A stretch of DNA of 64,000 nt. It comes from Pieris napi. Lineage: Eukaryota; Arthropoda; Insecta; Lepidoptera; Pieridae. Below the pieces are notes generated by a model. That model did not search any database and had not been told where the DNA came from. It saw only the letters and a program-made list of their open reading frames with translations. Shown one piece after another: positions 39,301-54,300 of this stretch (the first letter of the stretch is position 1; each line of letters starts with the position of its first letter). Position numbers and translations under genes: made by a program. The stretch is from assembly GCF_905475465.1 (NCBI RefSeq), contig NC_062245.1, positions 9,672,001 to 9,736,000 on the forward strand, given 5' to 3'.

Positions 39301-42300
39301 TCGGCTATTAAAATTTGCCATCGATGAAGTCATCTTGAAAGGAAAGCACCATAGCACAATGCTTTTGGTTTTACTGAAAGTGTGTTTATAGCATCCGACT
39401 TCCTGCCATATAGCGACCAAAATACCGTTACGCCCGCACAACTAAACTTCATTGATTTACATACGCAAATCATGACGAATTGCCCGCATTGCTCTAACGT
39501 ATCTTTGATCGACAGACTGCTGCATTCAGCACTTTTAGCCTTCTTTTTATAATATAAGGTACTGGTAGATGGGTAGGCAGGTGTCTTATAAAGAGTTACT
39601 TACTAAAGAAAGTCTATAGTTATCTACATATCTCTCTACAGAAAACAATGACATATCAGTCGTTTAAATATTAACAAAAAGATACCGTGGCCCTACCTCT
39701 AGGCCTTAGCCTCATATTTCTGTAGGCAATAGGTAAGTAGATGAACACGCCGTCGTTTTTTAGTACTAAGACGTGCAGGTTTCCTCACGTTTTCCTTGGC
39801 CGTACATGTTCGCATGTAAATAGTCTATGCAGCCTTGATTCGAACGCACAGCCGTGATGTGTTAAGGCACATGCTCAAGCTAAGCTACTAGGCTAACACT
39901 CTGAATCTTTTCTATAACTATTCAAAATAAAATTATATGATATGTTCAATGTTCATGACTTCAAACGTCATTCATCGCGTCTTCTTTTCATTTGCGCCAC
40001 GCATCAATCAATCAGTGGACCGTACAAAACAAGTACATAAAACGGTTTCTAAGACTCAGTACGCGACAGTTAGATAAAGCCATACAGGAAACTAACTTAA
40101 ACAAAACAAATCGCGTGAGTATTAAAAAATTTACGCTCGTTAGCGCATCCGGTGAATTACGATTACGTCTAACCTTTTTGCAGAAAGTCCGATTGTAAAA
40201 AGATACTGATCGGCACAGCATAGCACGGCCAGGGATAATATCCTGCGTCGGCGGGATGCAATCCATGAATGGTCCTAACGAACCTGTCGGCCTTGGGCAG
40301 CACAGCGCGTCCCACCTTGCCCCATAACGCGGCTAGACGATAAAAATTCTGCACCTCACAATTCACGCTTAAGACCAAACATTCAACTAATTGCGGATTT
40401 AAAAGGAAACCAGAACCGCTCCATTAATAACTGTCTTACTCCGCCTATTAGAAATCAGCGATTATTTTACACGGGTTTAAAATATTATAGATCGGCTATT
40501 GCGTAGTAGAACATGTATAAATGGTTACCACAACAGGAAACATTTGAGCTCTTGCATTATACAAATACAAACACGTATAGAACCATACGCGGTAAACATC
40601 TCATTCACGAGGCTTTGATTGAGTTTCAATGAGTGACGTGCTCTGCGTACAAAATTCACAGAGTAACAGGAAATGAAACGAGTCCAACTATATCAAGGAC
40701 GCTATATCAAAATTGATAGTGTATAGCAATTATGCATAGACCAAGCCTTTCTTTTTTACAATCACTTGATCAACCAGTTATACTCGTAAGATTCATAGGT
40801 TAAGGACCATTCAGAGTCTAGAATAAGCACTAAGTCAAAAACTTTTGACATAAGGAAGTTAAAGTAACCTGCATAATACATCATAAGCCATCATTTATAG
40901 TAACTCAATAAAACAATGCAAACAGATGTTTGACAACGTATTACTCAAGGTAAGATTGAAATGCACCACAAAAGGATTTATTAAATTTGCTTCACATTGT
41001 GTAGAAATAACAGTCCGTCATATCCACCCACTCCAAAGGATACAAGTTGTATGGGCATCCGTGGAATTGGTTTATTATCATGTAAATTGGCTATGCGACC
41101 TTGAGTAGGAGATCGACATGCTAACCTAATTCAGAACGTGGATGCGCATGAGTTTAGAAGATTAGATTTTATTAATTTACACGCACTTTAGCAATATTTG
41201 TCATACGTGATCAATCTTTTAAGTACGGGATGATAACTTCAAAGTACATTGTCACTAACTTTTTTTCTTCAAAAGAATATAAATTTCAAATGCATGAACA
41301 AAAAATACTGGCACTTTACAAAATGCAAAAGCCCTCGGTACTCATGTTCCATCTTTAAACTCGTTTCTCCAATATACATTTACAATAAGTGACTTTACCA
41401 GAGGTCCATAAACATCTTCCGTTCGTTTATGTGTCGCTCCATTACTCTGAACATCGTGGTCAGTCCAACGTTTTATTTTTATTGTCACTACACATCCGGA
41501 GATCTTTTATTCTTTTTACATGACCTTTACATCAGTTATTCAAACACATACATTATTAATTTCAACTATATTTATCCCAATACCTTATTTATTACACTCG
41601 ACAGACAGGACAAAGGTATACTGTATGGTAATAATTATTCAAGGGCTCCGCTTTTTAAATCAAAACCAACAAGTGTGACCTGTTCTCAGGCACGGCCCGG
41701 AACATGCGGAAATCGTCACGCTACGGATACTTAAGAAATAAAACATTTCTTTAATTCAAATTGTTGCTAGTTGCCGCTAGATACGTACAAAAAATGCAAA
41801 ATGATTTTGAGCGATTTTAATGTGCATACAAAAAATGGGGTCAAATCGTGATCTATGATTGACTACAGCTACAACGAATCTTGGTATTCGAGCACGAATT
41901 CCGTTTATTGCACTTGAATGAAATGCCAAAGACATTATCGTTTTAACATCCGAGATCCGTGAACGGCCGTCGACCTGAATTCATCGTGAAACAAACTTAT
42001 ACAGACTGTCCAGTGAAACCGAATTAAGTAATCAGAACGTATCTTCCCAATGGTCAGCAAGTACTGTATCCTGAAGCAAAATAAGATTGGAAGAGTCGGA
42101 TACTTCCTTACAATCGAACAATGCCTCATTATAGCACAGTTAATAACTGAACTGAGGAAGTCGATATCTATTCGCAAGCACAATAGGTGAGCGACATCCG
42201 AACCTCATTACTGAGCCCGTTTCCGTTTGTGATTTACACGCGAGCCGGTTTATTGAGCTATCCAATGGTCAATATGAACTAGACCACTTTACAAACTACA

Positions 42301-45300
42301 CAAAAAATAATTAACATATATCTCAATAGAAGTGACCGCGAGCGGCAATCGTCAAATTACATAGAGAATTTCGTTTTAAATGTCGACGTTAATACGTAAT
42401 TCGCATTTAAGGATTAATACAATAACAGTTAAGTAACATATTTTTAGTCTATATAACATAGAAAATTAGTAAAGTCGTAAGCTCCGGTTGTTAAACAAGT
42501 ATCACGTCATATAAACAGCGGCGGCCTTGATGTGAATGTTCTACGATTAGCTAATGATGTCGATGCTAAACTTACGTTTCTAAACAATAGTACTGAATTT
42601 AAATAACTTCAATAAGTGAATAATTATTTCTGTTAAAGATTCAGAAGAAAATTCTTTAGCTCTTTCTAGGTCACGACTGCCTGGTCAGGCCAAACCTAGG
42701 TCGCTCAATGGCCAGCGGAGCTATCGCGCATGACACTAACTAAAGCCAAAGTTCAATATTGTCTTAATATAATATGGAATATTCACACTTATAACTCATA
42801 AGCGTATATAAAATTGCTACACACTTCATTAGAATGAGAACGGAAGTTCATAACGCAAATAATGGAAAAATTCCACTCGTTAGCACATCAGTCTTAAACA
42901 CCTACATGAAGTTGACACTATACATACATATGTATAACTATTTAAACAGCATCAAATACAATATCCATAAGCCGAGCAAACAAAACGTGAGGACGCAGCA
43001 TAGTAAGGGCAGGAAAGAGTAAATATTGTGATTTGTTACGTGCAAACATTGGTACGGCGGTACAGGCTTTATCTACGCCTGCGCATGGTGGCACAAGAAA
43101 GGAGCGTGTTCGATGCGACAAACATTTGTCAAGTAAATATTAGCCTGAAGAACCTACACCACAAGAGTTTCCTCAATCACAATATTAATAACGGTTAGAA
43201 ACTACCATTTGCAATTACTAAGTCGTGGTCTTATAGTTTCTCTGGTATAACGGTTTCTTTAGAGTAATATCGTTAGTCTATTTAAACTAAAATAGACAAT
43301 TATGAAAACTTGTTTTGTAAATCAATATTTAAATGACAATATAATGTGTGGGCGAAATAATTTTCATACAAACATTCACAGTTTAAGCGCCCCCTGCAAA
43401 CTTAAACGCGTAGCATATAAATATTATTATTTATTATTAATGATAGCTTAATTACGGAGTGGTTTAGTTGCATCCTTTTATTTGCAATAATGTCGTCGAG
43501 TAGGTAAAATAAAGATGAGAACAAATTTATTGCTACCCATTTCTGCGTCCGTTTCATTCATTTCTTTGAAGGACTTGCCTTCAATTATCGTTTTACTATA
43601 CGCCACGCGATACAGGCGGTTCAAACTCACTGATATAAAGACACAAAAACGTTCCTCCTAGTGACAGGCGAAGTGTGAAAGGAGACTCGAGTAAAACCCG
43701 TGGTCGCAGTTTTAATGAATATATTTATACAGGGCAGTACAACTCACGGCGGAAAACGCATAATGACTTCCGTTGGCCGAACGAAAAAACAACAAAATAA
43801 GTCTCTAGAGGAATCCTAAGCAAGTCGATGCAGCTGATTAGGACGGTATTAATTATACATTTTGAACATTAGTAATTTAAATTGCCAAATACATCTTTTT
43901 ATTTTCAATGTCGAGGGATCTGGGATCAAAGGATTTTCGCGTCATAATTTAACGTTGAATAAGGATAACTCGAAATGACTTGGACAAAATAGTCCAAATG
44001 CTCAGGCACTCTTTATCGATGTATGTAATTCTAGTTTAAGACTATATTGTAAGCAACTTTGAATAAATAACTTTAGTATAACAAAATTATTATGCAAATA
44101 ATACGCTTTTCATAATAAGGTCATCAATTCGATGAAAAACAAACAATAAATTTAGCATTTCTCACCTATTTCGTATAAACATCAAGAATTGCTTTGAGAT
44201 ACATCTACAGAATTTTAACAATCTTCTAGAATCTTGCTGAATACAAATTACATTTACCGTATATATTGAAATAAATTAGGGTAATACGCACTCTTCATAA
44301 TAAAGTGTAATCTTTAACCATTTTCTTTAACCTTCCATCAAAGTAGCACGTGGGGAAAGGTACACAAAACGATGACTTTTTTAAACTATCACGTATAAAA
44401 AAATCTTTTTTTTTAAATATTAATACATAATATAATATATTAATGTAAACAATACGCATTAAAAATTTAGTTATCTACAAAAATATCTTTATATGATTAC
44501 GTAATTCCATTTAAAATGTATTATTTGCCGAGTAGACAACTCGTGCGGAATTTAAAGAAGATCCGGTTATAATATTAATTTTATTTAAATACCTACAGTT
44601 ACGACTCCTTATAACCAAGTCTAAACTAAAGTTTCTAGTACTTTTGTGTATATTTCTAGTAAATATTAAATATTTTACTTTTTAAAACAGCAGACTTGTC
44701 CAATCCACAGTACCAACTGTCCGAGCCAGGCACACTAAATACAATTTAAAGGAACCAAATGAAAAGTCTCTTTGAGTTTAGTTATGCGGAACATAGTAAG
44801 ACGATGTTTTGTGATACCGCCGCCAATGGACACCCAGAGTGCTCGCTAATGCGTTGCTGGCCTTTTAAGAATGGGTATGTTATTTTCTCGTCGAATTAGT
44901 TCGTAAATCTATCTAAAAGGAAACTTAAAACCGCTCAGTTGTGGAACGACCGACGTCGAAGTGGAATTGGAATTTCTTATTCTGCCTCGACGGCCGATGA
45001 TAAAACTATTAAAGATCAGTTAATAAGCCCTACATATCTACACTATATGTAGCACGATTAGTCCAAAATTAGTCCTTAAATAATATGTGCCGCTTCCTTT
45101 AATTTTTATGGAAATCTTTTAATGAAACATTTTCAAGTCATATGTATAACGTTGACTATCACCAAGACGGTTGATATTCAATCATCCGGAGGTGGCTCAC
45201 TCCGCTGCCTCTGAGAACCAAAACGTGTCCTGGCCTTCGAAACGAAATAGTTCTAGCACTCCCTGTTTCTCTCCTCCCAATTGCAGGCTTTCAGCTGCAG

Positions 45301-48300
45301 CAATCTTTTTCTTAAATGTATAATATTTTTTTTTTTTTTATAGAACGGGGGGCAAACGGGCAGGTGGCTCACCTGATGTTAAGTGATACCGCCGCCCATG
45401 GACACTCTCAATGCCAGAGGGCTCGCGAGTGCGTTGCCGGCCTTTCAAGAATAGGTAAATATAGATAAAAACTAAATATATTAAGTTAAAAATCGACGTA
45501 ACTACACTCATGAGACGGTCACACTCGAAGACTTCGTCATGGGACGTGAAGCTCACATCAAAATCAAAGTAAAAAGGAAATGTAATTAATATTATTTATT
45601 ATATATCCTTCGTGGGAATCATGAGCAAATAGAACAATTAATAAACTTAATAGCTTTGAACCTTATAACGTAATTCAAGGCAGCTTAAACCTATAAAATT
45701 AGATCAGGAGTTATTACTACTTTAAAGAAATAAAGACCATTAGATATTATTAAAACTATAAGAATATACTGGACAGTAAGAGTAAGAGTAACACATCCAG
45801 ACCCATATTAAGTAAATGACCTTGTGTTTGAAAGACGTAATTTTGGTCTTAAGTGTCACCCGATGTCACGAGAGAGGATGTTGAGGGGAGGAAAGCGGGG
45901 GGATACACGATATCCCTTTTACGCGGACCAATTAACGGTCACCGACGGACCGGATGTGTGTACACATATGCATTAGCACCTCCACCCTTTTAATCTTTTT
46001 ATGTGCACGAAATCAGCTTGGGAACTGCGCCCACGGTAAAGAAATTACTTATAAAAAAATACATAAAAGAACTACATTGTTCTATACAACTTACCAAGTG
46101 TATAATTTCAATTTTGCATGCTGTCCATCTCATTTCGGACATAGACACAAAATATACAATTCGAGTAATAAAAATATTAATGCATGGGAAGATGTGCACG
46201 TATTTCCTGTTTTCTTCTGACGACTGAATTTAAATTGTTTTAAAATTGCTTAACACAAAGCATCACATAAAATCCTTGGCTTTATTAGCCTATACCTCAG
46301 CTCATTGACAACACATTCATGCACAATGTATTCAACATGCGTATAACTCTTCTTAAAGGACGCGCATAATGGGGTCTCTTATCACTTATGGCATGGACCG
46401 AAGGCCGTACTCTATGGAACCGACACCACCAGGTATATAGATTGATTCAATGCATTGTATTTTAAATGAAGGAGTTGAAATCAAAATAACGTAAGTCAAA
46501 ATAAGTTGAGCAATTTGTTTGTTTTGTATCATTGTTTTGCACTGGCTTGGTTATAATGTATGTAAATGTTGCGTGAACACGAAGTAGCTTTGGTAAGTAA
46601 ATTTTAAATTATTTCGACATCCTGGTCGATAGAAAAACTATAAACTTTTTTTAAACTATGTATAACACAATAAATAAATACAGTATTACTAACTCACTGC
46701 CTCTTTAGTTTTGCACTAGGGATATAAGTTAAATTATTTTCATGCAGAATTGTTATTCCTTCCTTTTTATAGCTGGTAAATAAATCGAATCACGAATAAT
46801 AAAGTCGCGGAGATCAACAAGTCCACGCCATATATCTATGCTATAAAAATTGTAGTTTATTTTAACTTCCTACAAACCGGAAACGCAAGCCCGTGCCAAC
46901 AATTACAGTACGGTATGGCGAGCGTATGTCACTTCCGTTTTCGCCTGAGTGCATTCCACCCCAGTTTTAAGGGCTGTTCCGGAAGGGATGGATTTTGAAG
47001 TCAACGGATTTCTTGTTCCGATTTTAACTTCCGGCTAATTGTTACTAGATTTTTTATTCCTTATGGCCAGGTAATCTCTTGTTTAAGTTTCTAATCAGTT
47101 ATTGGTTTAAGTAATCTTTATGACCAGTTCACACGATGGTTAGCTATTGTACAATAAACGGTGTGAATTTTCTTTGTAGTCGCTACGGATAGTTGACATC
47201 TGCAGATAAGTTTTTATACCACACACCTGGTAGCGATCCATATCTATATAAAAAGCAATAAGAAAAACATAAACATATCAAAATATGTAATAAAAATTAT
47301 ATTAAATTAACCACGGATAATTTTAACATACATTAATGAGTCTCCCAACATATGGTATCTTATTTCAAAACGCAATTAACAACCAATAATACACTAATAT
47401 TATACGAAAAAAATTGTATTTTTGTAAGTTTTATAGAAATGCTAAAATTATATACACCAGTGTTTCCCGACGTGGGGCCCGTGCCCCACAGGGAAGCAAT
47501 ATGATTTTTAAGGCAAATTTTAATTAGAGTGAAAATTATTGGTAATTTGAATTTCAGTTTTATATTTGTTTTGAACATTTACTGTGTTTCGTTAAGAAAA
47601 AAGAAAACTATACCTTTAATAAAACAAATCACCACCACTAAGCCGGACAGGGCTATAAAAATATTAAGACATAATTTCCTCAGGTGCATGACGTAGGTGC
47701 AAGGATTCAGGATCGTAATTCGTAGCCATTACTTCGAGCGTATAAACTCCGAACATAATTTATCGTTTCCTCTCAGTGTTTTTCACCCGGCAACAATGCT
47801 TTCAAGCTAATGCTTTTACGAGGTGTCGAGGACTAATTTGCTTTAACGATCTCTTCGATGGAAGACGGTAAGTATCAGTTTTACCTATATCTTCTATACA
47901 TTTCACTTGCAAAGATAGTGTCTAGGTCCCTTATGGCCCCTTATTACTTTGATTATCCAAATATTTATGTAGGTATGTAGTTTATGGATGAGACCGGATG
48001 AAATTTGTGTGTATGGAATTGAAATTATATATTTACATTAAATTCCACTATGTAGTGTTAACATATTTAAGAAATAAATAATTCCCAAATTACCTACATA
48101 ATTTCAGAAATCGTTAAGAAACGGTAAAGTGTATTAAAAGTGGTGATAAAATTAATCAAATAGAACATCACACAAAAATCATTGTTAGCATAAATTTAAT
48201 TAAAATCGGGGCAAGATAAAATATATGGTAATTAGGGACTTGGTTTTCAGATACTTAAAAACTCATTAAACACCTCAAGATTTGCACAAAATCGCGTCGT

Positions 48301-51300
48301 TAAATAAACATTTTAATTACTCAAATTGTTTCGAATTGGTAGTTAACCTCAAAACAATTTAATAAGAATGTTATAGCTTCCTGTATCATACTAAAATAAA
48401 AGTAATTGCGGTAAACGACCATGCGATATAAATAATTATATTATTAACACCGTAAATTCTGATATGTAAATAATGGTAATGGATTTTGTTTATATACTAG
48501 AAAGAGGCTATATTTTTAAATCACTTGGCGAGCTTTAAATAATAAAAAATATATTTATGGAAATTTATCTTTAATGCTTTGAGAGTATTCTAGGATATCA
48601 TTCGAACTACTATGTTCCAACTACTACCTAACCTAAAATATTTAAAATCTTTAATTACTCTTCCGTCGCTTTGCGAACATATACTGTATTGTAAAAAGCT
48701 TAAAGGTTATAATACGCCTGACGCCATTGAAAGTAATAACGATACTTGCTAATACAAGTCACTCTAATCATATGAGATGATAATTTTTCATATCCCAAGA
48801 ACTGGTTCCGGTGATCTAGTGAACTGATTTCCTGATTTCGATAGAAACCCGGATACATTAAGGTTCTTTAATGTTTATTGAAATAAACATAGAAAACTCA
48901 TTAATATAAATGATTTTTAATGACATTCATAGATAGTAAAAGTAAACAGAGATAGTAAATATCTTCCAAGAAAAGAAAATACCAAAGTAAAGTATTACGT
49001 TTATTTTATTGAAATTTGTTTAAAATTTGCGAAGTTACAAAGCAACGACAAATTCGACACTTTATCGATAAAAAAGGCAAAAGCATTATTTGGACGGAAG
49101 TCGTGGCACAAAACTGATTTCATTATCGCAAAAATTCACCAAAGCCTTTAAAAGTCTCTTTAAATTAGTTACTGGAGACAATCTTAACAGCGGGGAGATA
49201 TCCGTTTGAAATGTTTCAAGAAATAATTTATAATAAGTATATTCTGACAATTTATGGTCATAGTTTCGATTCGAACGACAAATCTTTTTAGTAACAAATT
49301 TATTCGTTTCTTATTCTAACATAATAAAAATGATACCCATTTTATATTCATATAAATTTATAGAAATATAAAAATAGCAACTAGCTATCGTTATCAAAAA
49401 TTTCGGGGCATACATTTTAGACAAAAGGACTTTTCAGAAACCTTTAATGGTATATGGGTTTACTCTGTACTCTCTAGACACTAAAAGAGCTAAACAATAA
49501 AACCCCACTAAAACAACCTCGAGTGCTTTCCGCACTGCCGTGAAAGCCTTCAAGGGAGCTTTCGCATTCTAGTGTTGGCTTATTGCCATATCGTAGTAAG
49601 AATATCTCTAAAACACGTTTATCTAATAAATCAATAGTTGTACTTCTGTTACAGTTTGAAGGAGTACTCGACAATCAGATAAAACTTCTTTAACCGATGG
49701 CAATGCGTTGTTTTTACATTATATACTTAACCTTAAACGAACTAAGCTCTATATCTCATTTTATGTACTAAAAATGTCTACTTATAAGTGCAACACAAAG
49801 GCTGTCATTATATTATGTATTTAATGGTACATAATGTGGGAGCGAGGCTTTAAAGAAACTCCGTGAGAACACTCATACAATAGTAAAAGTAACAGTACTG
49901 CAACATCTACATTGAACTCATAAGAAAGTTGTAATTAACAATGATTATAAGACAAACAAACCGTTACCTACTTCTTGTTACAATTAAACCTTTTTCTCTA
50001 CTAATTTAAGTCTTATATGCTTTTTGATAAACTTCACTTGAAAATGGTATTTTAATACTCAATAATTTCAGAGCTAAGGCAAAGAAGGCATCTAAGAAGA
50101 TATGGCATTACTTTGTCTATATTTGATAACTTCCAAACGCTATTGCTTACGCCACTTAATTAAAAACAAAATGTATAAACTGAAATTGTAAGTACATAGT
50201 AATTAGACGCGCCAATTGATACTACAATCAATCTACTGATATTAGCGGAAAAATAAATATTTTATCTTTATTAGTTAAAAGATCATTATGCTCTCACGCT
50301 AAGGATAATATTATCATATAATCGTGTTTACATAATGAATGTTAAAGGGCACCGGATGTTATACAATCGAAATAATTATTAATACCAATTTATAGATTCG
50401 TAGATAACTATAGAATACTTAAAAACTAAAGCAAAAATTATCTTGGTCAGTTATCGTTGTTAATAGATTATAATTGCATACATGATATGCACAAAACTGA
50501 GATTAAAATTAAAAAAATAAAATAAAGACAGAAACTTATCTACTATATAAAAATAAGTCGGGTTTTCCTTCCTGACGCTATAACTCCAGAACGCACGAAC
50601 CGATTTCCACGGTTTTGCATTCGTTGGAAAGGTCTCGGGCTCCGTGAGGTTTATAGCAAAGAAAATTCAGGAAAAATTTCAACAGAAAAGCGGGATCACC
50701 AAACGAAATGTTACATAAAACAAATCCATCTGGTGGCGAAACGGAGTTCGCCGAGTTTGCTAGTTAGCTATAAATTATATTTATTCAAGAAAAAAATATA
50801 CACAATATTTATAAGAATTATAAAACGTATTTCAAGCATCTAAAACAAGGCCCCGAATCAATTTTGATGTAATTAAATACATATATAAAAGCTCTAAAGA
50901 GGAAGGGCTTTTCGAAGTATTTTGAAACTCATTAGGTATATAAGTAATGGACTCATTGTATTTCTATGACCACAATTACCTTTCCATTTGTCGTGTACAG
51001 GAACTTGTAAGGAATAACCATTAACATTATCTAAGGAATACAGTAATAAAATAAACTCGTTAGTCTCAAATCAAAGCTTTTGTATAAACTTGTAATGCTT
51101 CCTACATTTTCATGCCTAAACCGATTCACAAAATGCATTTTGAATAAACCGATCAGGCCTAGGAATAAATTTAGATATAAAGTTATTATAAAAGTTAAAG
51201 CAACACCGAAGAAACCCTTAATAATTAGATTTCTACATACCCGATACAAATTACATAATGACCGCCCCCCCACGTGATCATTTCATAAGAAACTTATATG

Positions 51301-54300
51301 ATAATCAAGTCCAGGCATAAGGGCGTATGGTAAGTAATGAGATGGAGTGCTCGAGTGAGGCGTGTCAATTTAATATCCGCCGGTGGGCTGATGATGGATG
51401 GCACTTTTATTAACCCAGCCGGACGTGCGTCGGTTTACGACGTAAGCTGGTCAATTCTTAAGAAATCCGAGTACTACTTGAACGTACGCGCATATTTAAG
51501 AGTAAATGGATACTTGTAAGTTGACAATACGAATTGAAATCCTTCTTAATAAATCCTTTTGAGCGTAGACGATTGAAAATAAGATTACTTGATAACTAAC
51601 CAAAAAAGGCCGGCAACGCACTCGCGAGCCCTCTAATATTGAGATTTTCCGTGAGCGGCGGTATTACTTAACATCAGGTGAGCCTTCTGCCCGTTTGCCC
51701 CCTGTTCTATAAAAAAAACTAAAGAGCTGTTTTTAATAGGCCGATGACAGCTTAGCCGAAAACTTAGTGCATGGAAAATAGGTTTTCAACCTAATCACAT
51801 TTAAAGATAGCCAAGGCAAGGAATTGAACAAAACGTTCATCTACTTTTATAGTGTAATTTTTGAGCTGTTGTATTTCAACTAGATAAAGTGATATATGAT
51901 ATATGTACATATACATATGGATAGCGATTCAAGTATTCGGTAAAACACTTTCAAAATTTTTAATTAGGCATGGCGTTATCGATCTCACTAACAATGGTGT
52001 TCTCACTAGACAGCCTCCAACGATTTCTTTATAAATGTCGCAAAAACCCTGCAGGTATCGTGGCGCCTTTTAAACGATGTATTGTATTGAGGCGCTTGGA
52101 CAGACTTTTTTCCCTCACCTTAATCAATTTAGGTAGAGCCATGAGCAAATACACGAGTGAAAATCAGCACTGGCGCTTTATTATCTCTTATATTAATTGG
52201 ATTTTATCAATGCAATGTTTGGTTTGTACATAATATTAATTGTAAGCATAATATATGTAATTTGTCTATGAAATACTAATATAATGTAACGGGTAAACTT
52301 CTGTGCGAATAAGCAATCCGTTTATGCCTACTATGCGTAAACGATAGGTCGTCAGTTAATGTTAAAAAAATATAGAACAAATCATTTTTGTTCCATAACA
52401 ATATACCAAAATTAACGCTTCTCTAAGGTTTTCCAGAATGAAATAATTGTAGTTAGGAGGACCCTTAACACACAAACACACTGGTGAAGAAGCAGTTTAA
52501 TGCCAATGCTATCACTGAACAGGCCAAATTTCGTGAAAGTATAAGATTACTACCTACATATACACCTACCGCAGTTATCCTAATGAAATGTGCCTGATAT
52601 CCAAGATGGTGTAGCATATTACATGTTACATTTATACCATATTAAATATTAGAACGTGGGCACCCCACCCACATTACAACCCACCGATGTATTTTTCAAT
52701 GAGCCTAGCCTACGTGTCGATAGAATAGGCTATATATCTAGGTAGAATAGACCTCCTCATAGTGAGAAAATTCGCTTTTAATTACATACCGTAAACGGAT
52801 ATTGCTTTCCTGCCGAGCCGTCTGCAGCCGTGGTCCACACACTGCGATCACAGTAAAACCTTTGCGGCAAAAATCCTCAATTGACAGACAAAAAAACACA
52901 AATTCGCGCGATTTCGAATTTCGATACGTCAAATTCGAAATAGGAACATGCGCTCGCGTGTCTGCGCGGTTCTCCACGACTGATCGTGAATGCCGAGGCA
53001 CGCGCGCGCCGGTGCCTTCATTCACAAATCGAATGGCGGGGAGCGGGGAAGCGGCCCATTCATGAGTCTACCGAGGCGTGGTGATCTGCGCCTCTTTCAA
53101 CATAAATCGTGTACTGCGAAAAAGCGCAAAACGATTTAATTAACTGTTAACTAACCATTGAGAGGGATCTTATGTTTTATAATTGAACTATTCATTGTCA
53201 ACTTTGAATTATTAACCTGTTTCTGAGGGCCCGGAAACATTAGAAGTCTTTACTGATATAAATTGACAGTAGATAATAGTTGTTTCTGAAAAATAATGTC
53301 AAATAGGCAGTAGGTAATTTAACAAGGGTCTGTTAACGTTTCCTGTTGACCGTTTGTAATGCGAGTTCGTGACACGAATTCAATTGTACGATCGGCGAAA
53401 GTACGGTGAAACTGAACTCTGAATATGCAAATATATTTTTTTGTTTTTTTAAGACTGACACAACAAAACAAAAATCATACAAAGCAGTTCAGCAAGACCG
53501 CGTCATTCCTACTAATAGTAAAGGACAGTTTCGTTCTCCAATTTCATACAAGTCAACGTCTAATTGTATGTATCAAGTACACCTCTGATAAAAATATAAG
53601 TTAAACGTGGTTCCAACGTTATTCACGACGGTTAAAATCCACTTAATTCGCAAGAGAAAATTACGCCAACTAGAGCTGGCCACTTGATTATGTAAGTGAC
53701 AATCGCACGTGCCCTTACCACTTTCCTTTGTTTAAGAAACAGGAAGCCCATGATAAAATCTGGTTCAATAATATATATTTTATTAGCAATATATTAACAC
53801 AACTAGCGGTTACTCGCCATTTCGTTTACGGGGAATATAGCAGTAACTTTATAGATGATTAACGGCTACATTTATATGGGACCAAGTATATTATTTAAAA
53901 AAATAACCTAGATGAAATTAGATTTGACGGGACTGCTTTGTATTAAGCCAATATAGTAAGATTTCTATGTTTAAGAAAATAAATATAACATTTGTGTTTG
54001 AACTATCACAGAGTATAAAATCGGTTAAGCTGTTTTTGTTGTATCCGTAATCAACACACAAATTATTTTAATATTACACTAATAAATTAACTCTAATGTT
54101 AAAGTAGGTTAAAGCTGATTGTAGGTATAGTACATATAAACAAGTAACAAAAAACGTTTCATTTATAATGATTCACACAATACTAAATCTCCATATAAGA
54201 TTATCAAAATATTTCGTTTAATATATATAAGATTATCAAAATCTTTCGTCTTTTAAAGGAAGATTATACCGCGTTTATCAAATGATATAAAAATACTTAT

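Noticed and set aside
45954..46227. Three overlapping frames including both strands
   Set aside because: Mutual overlap and no recognisable protein; chance.
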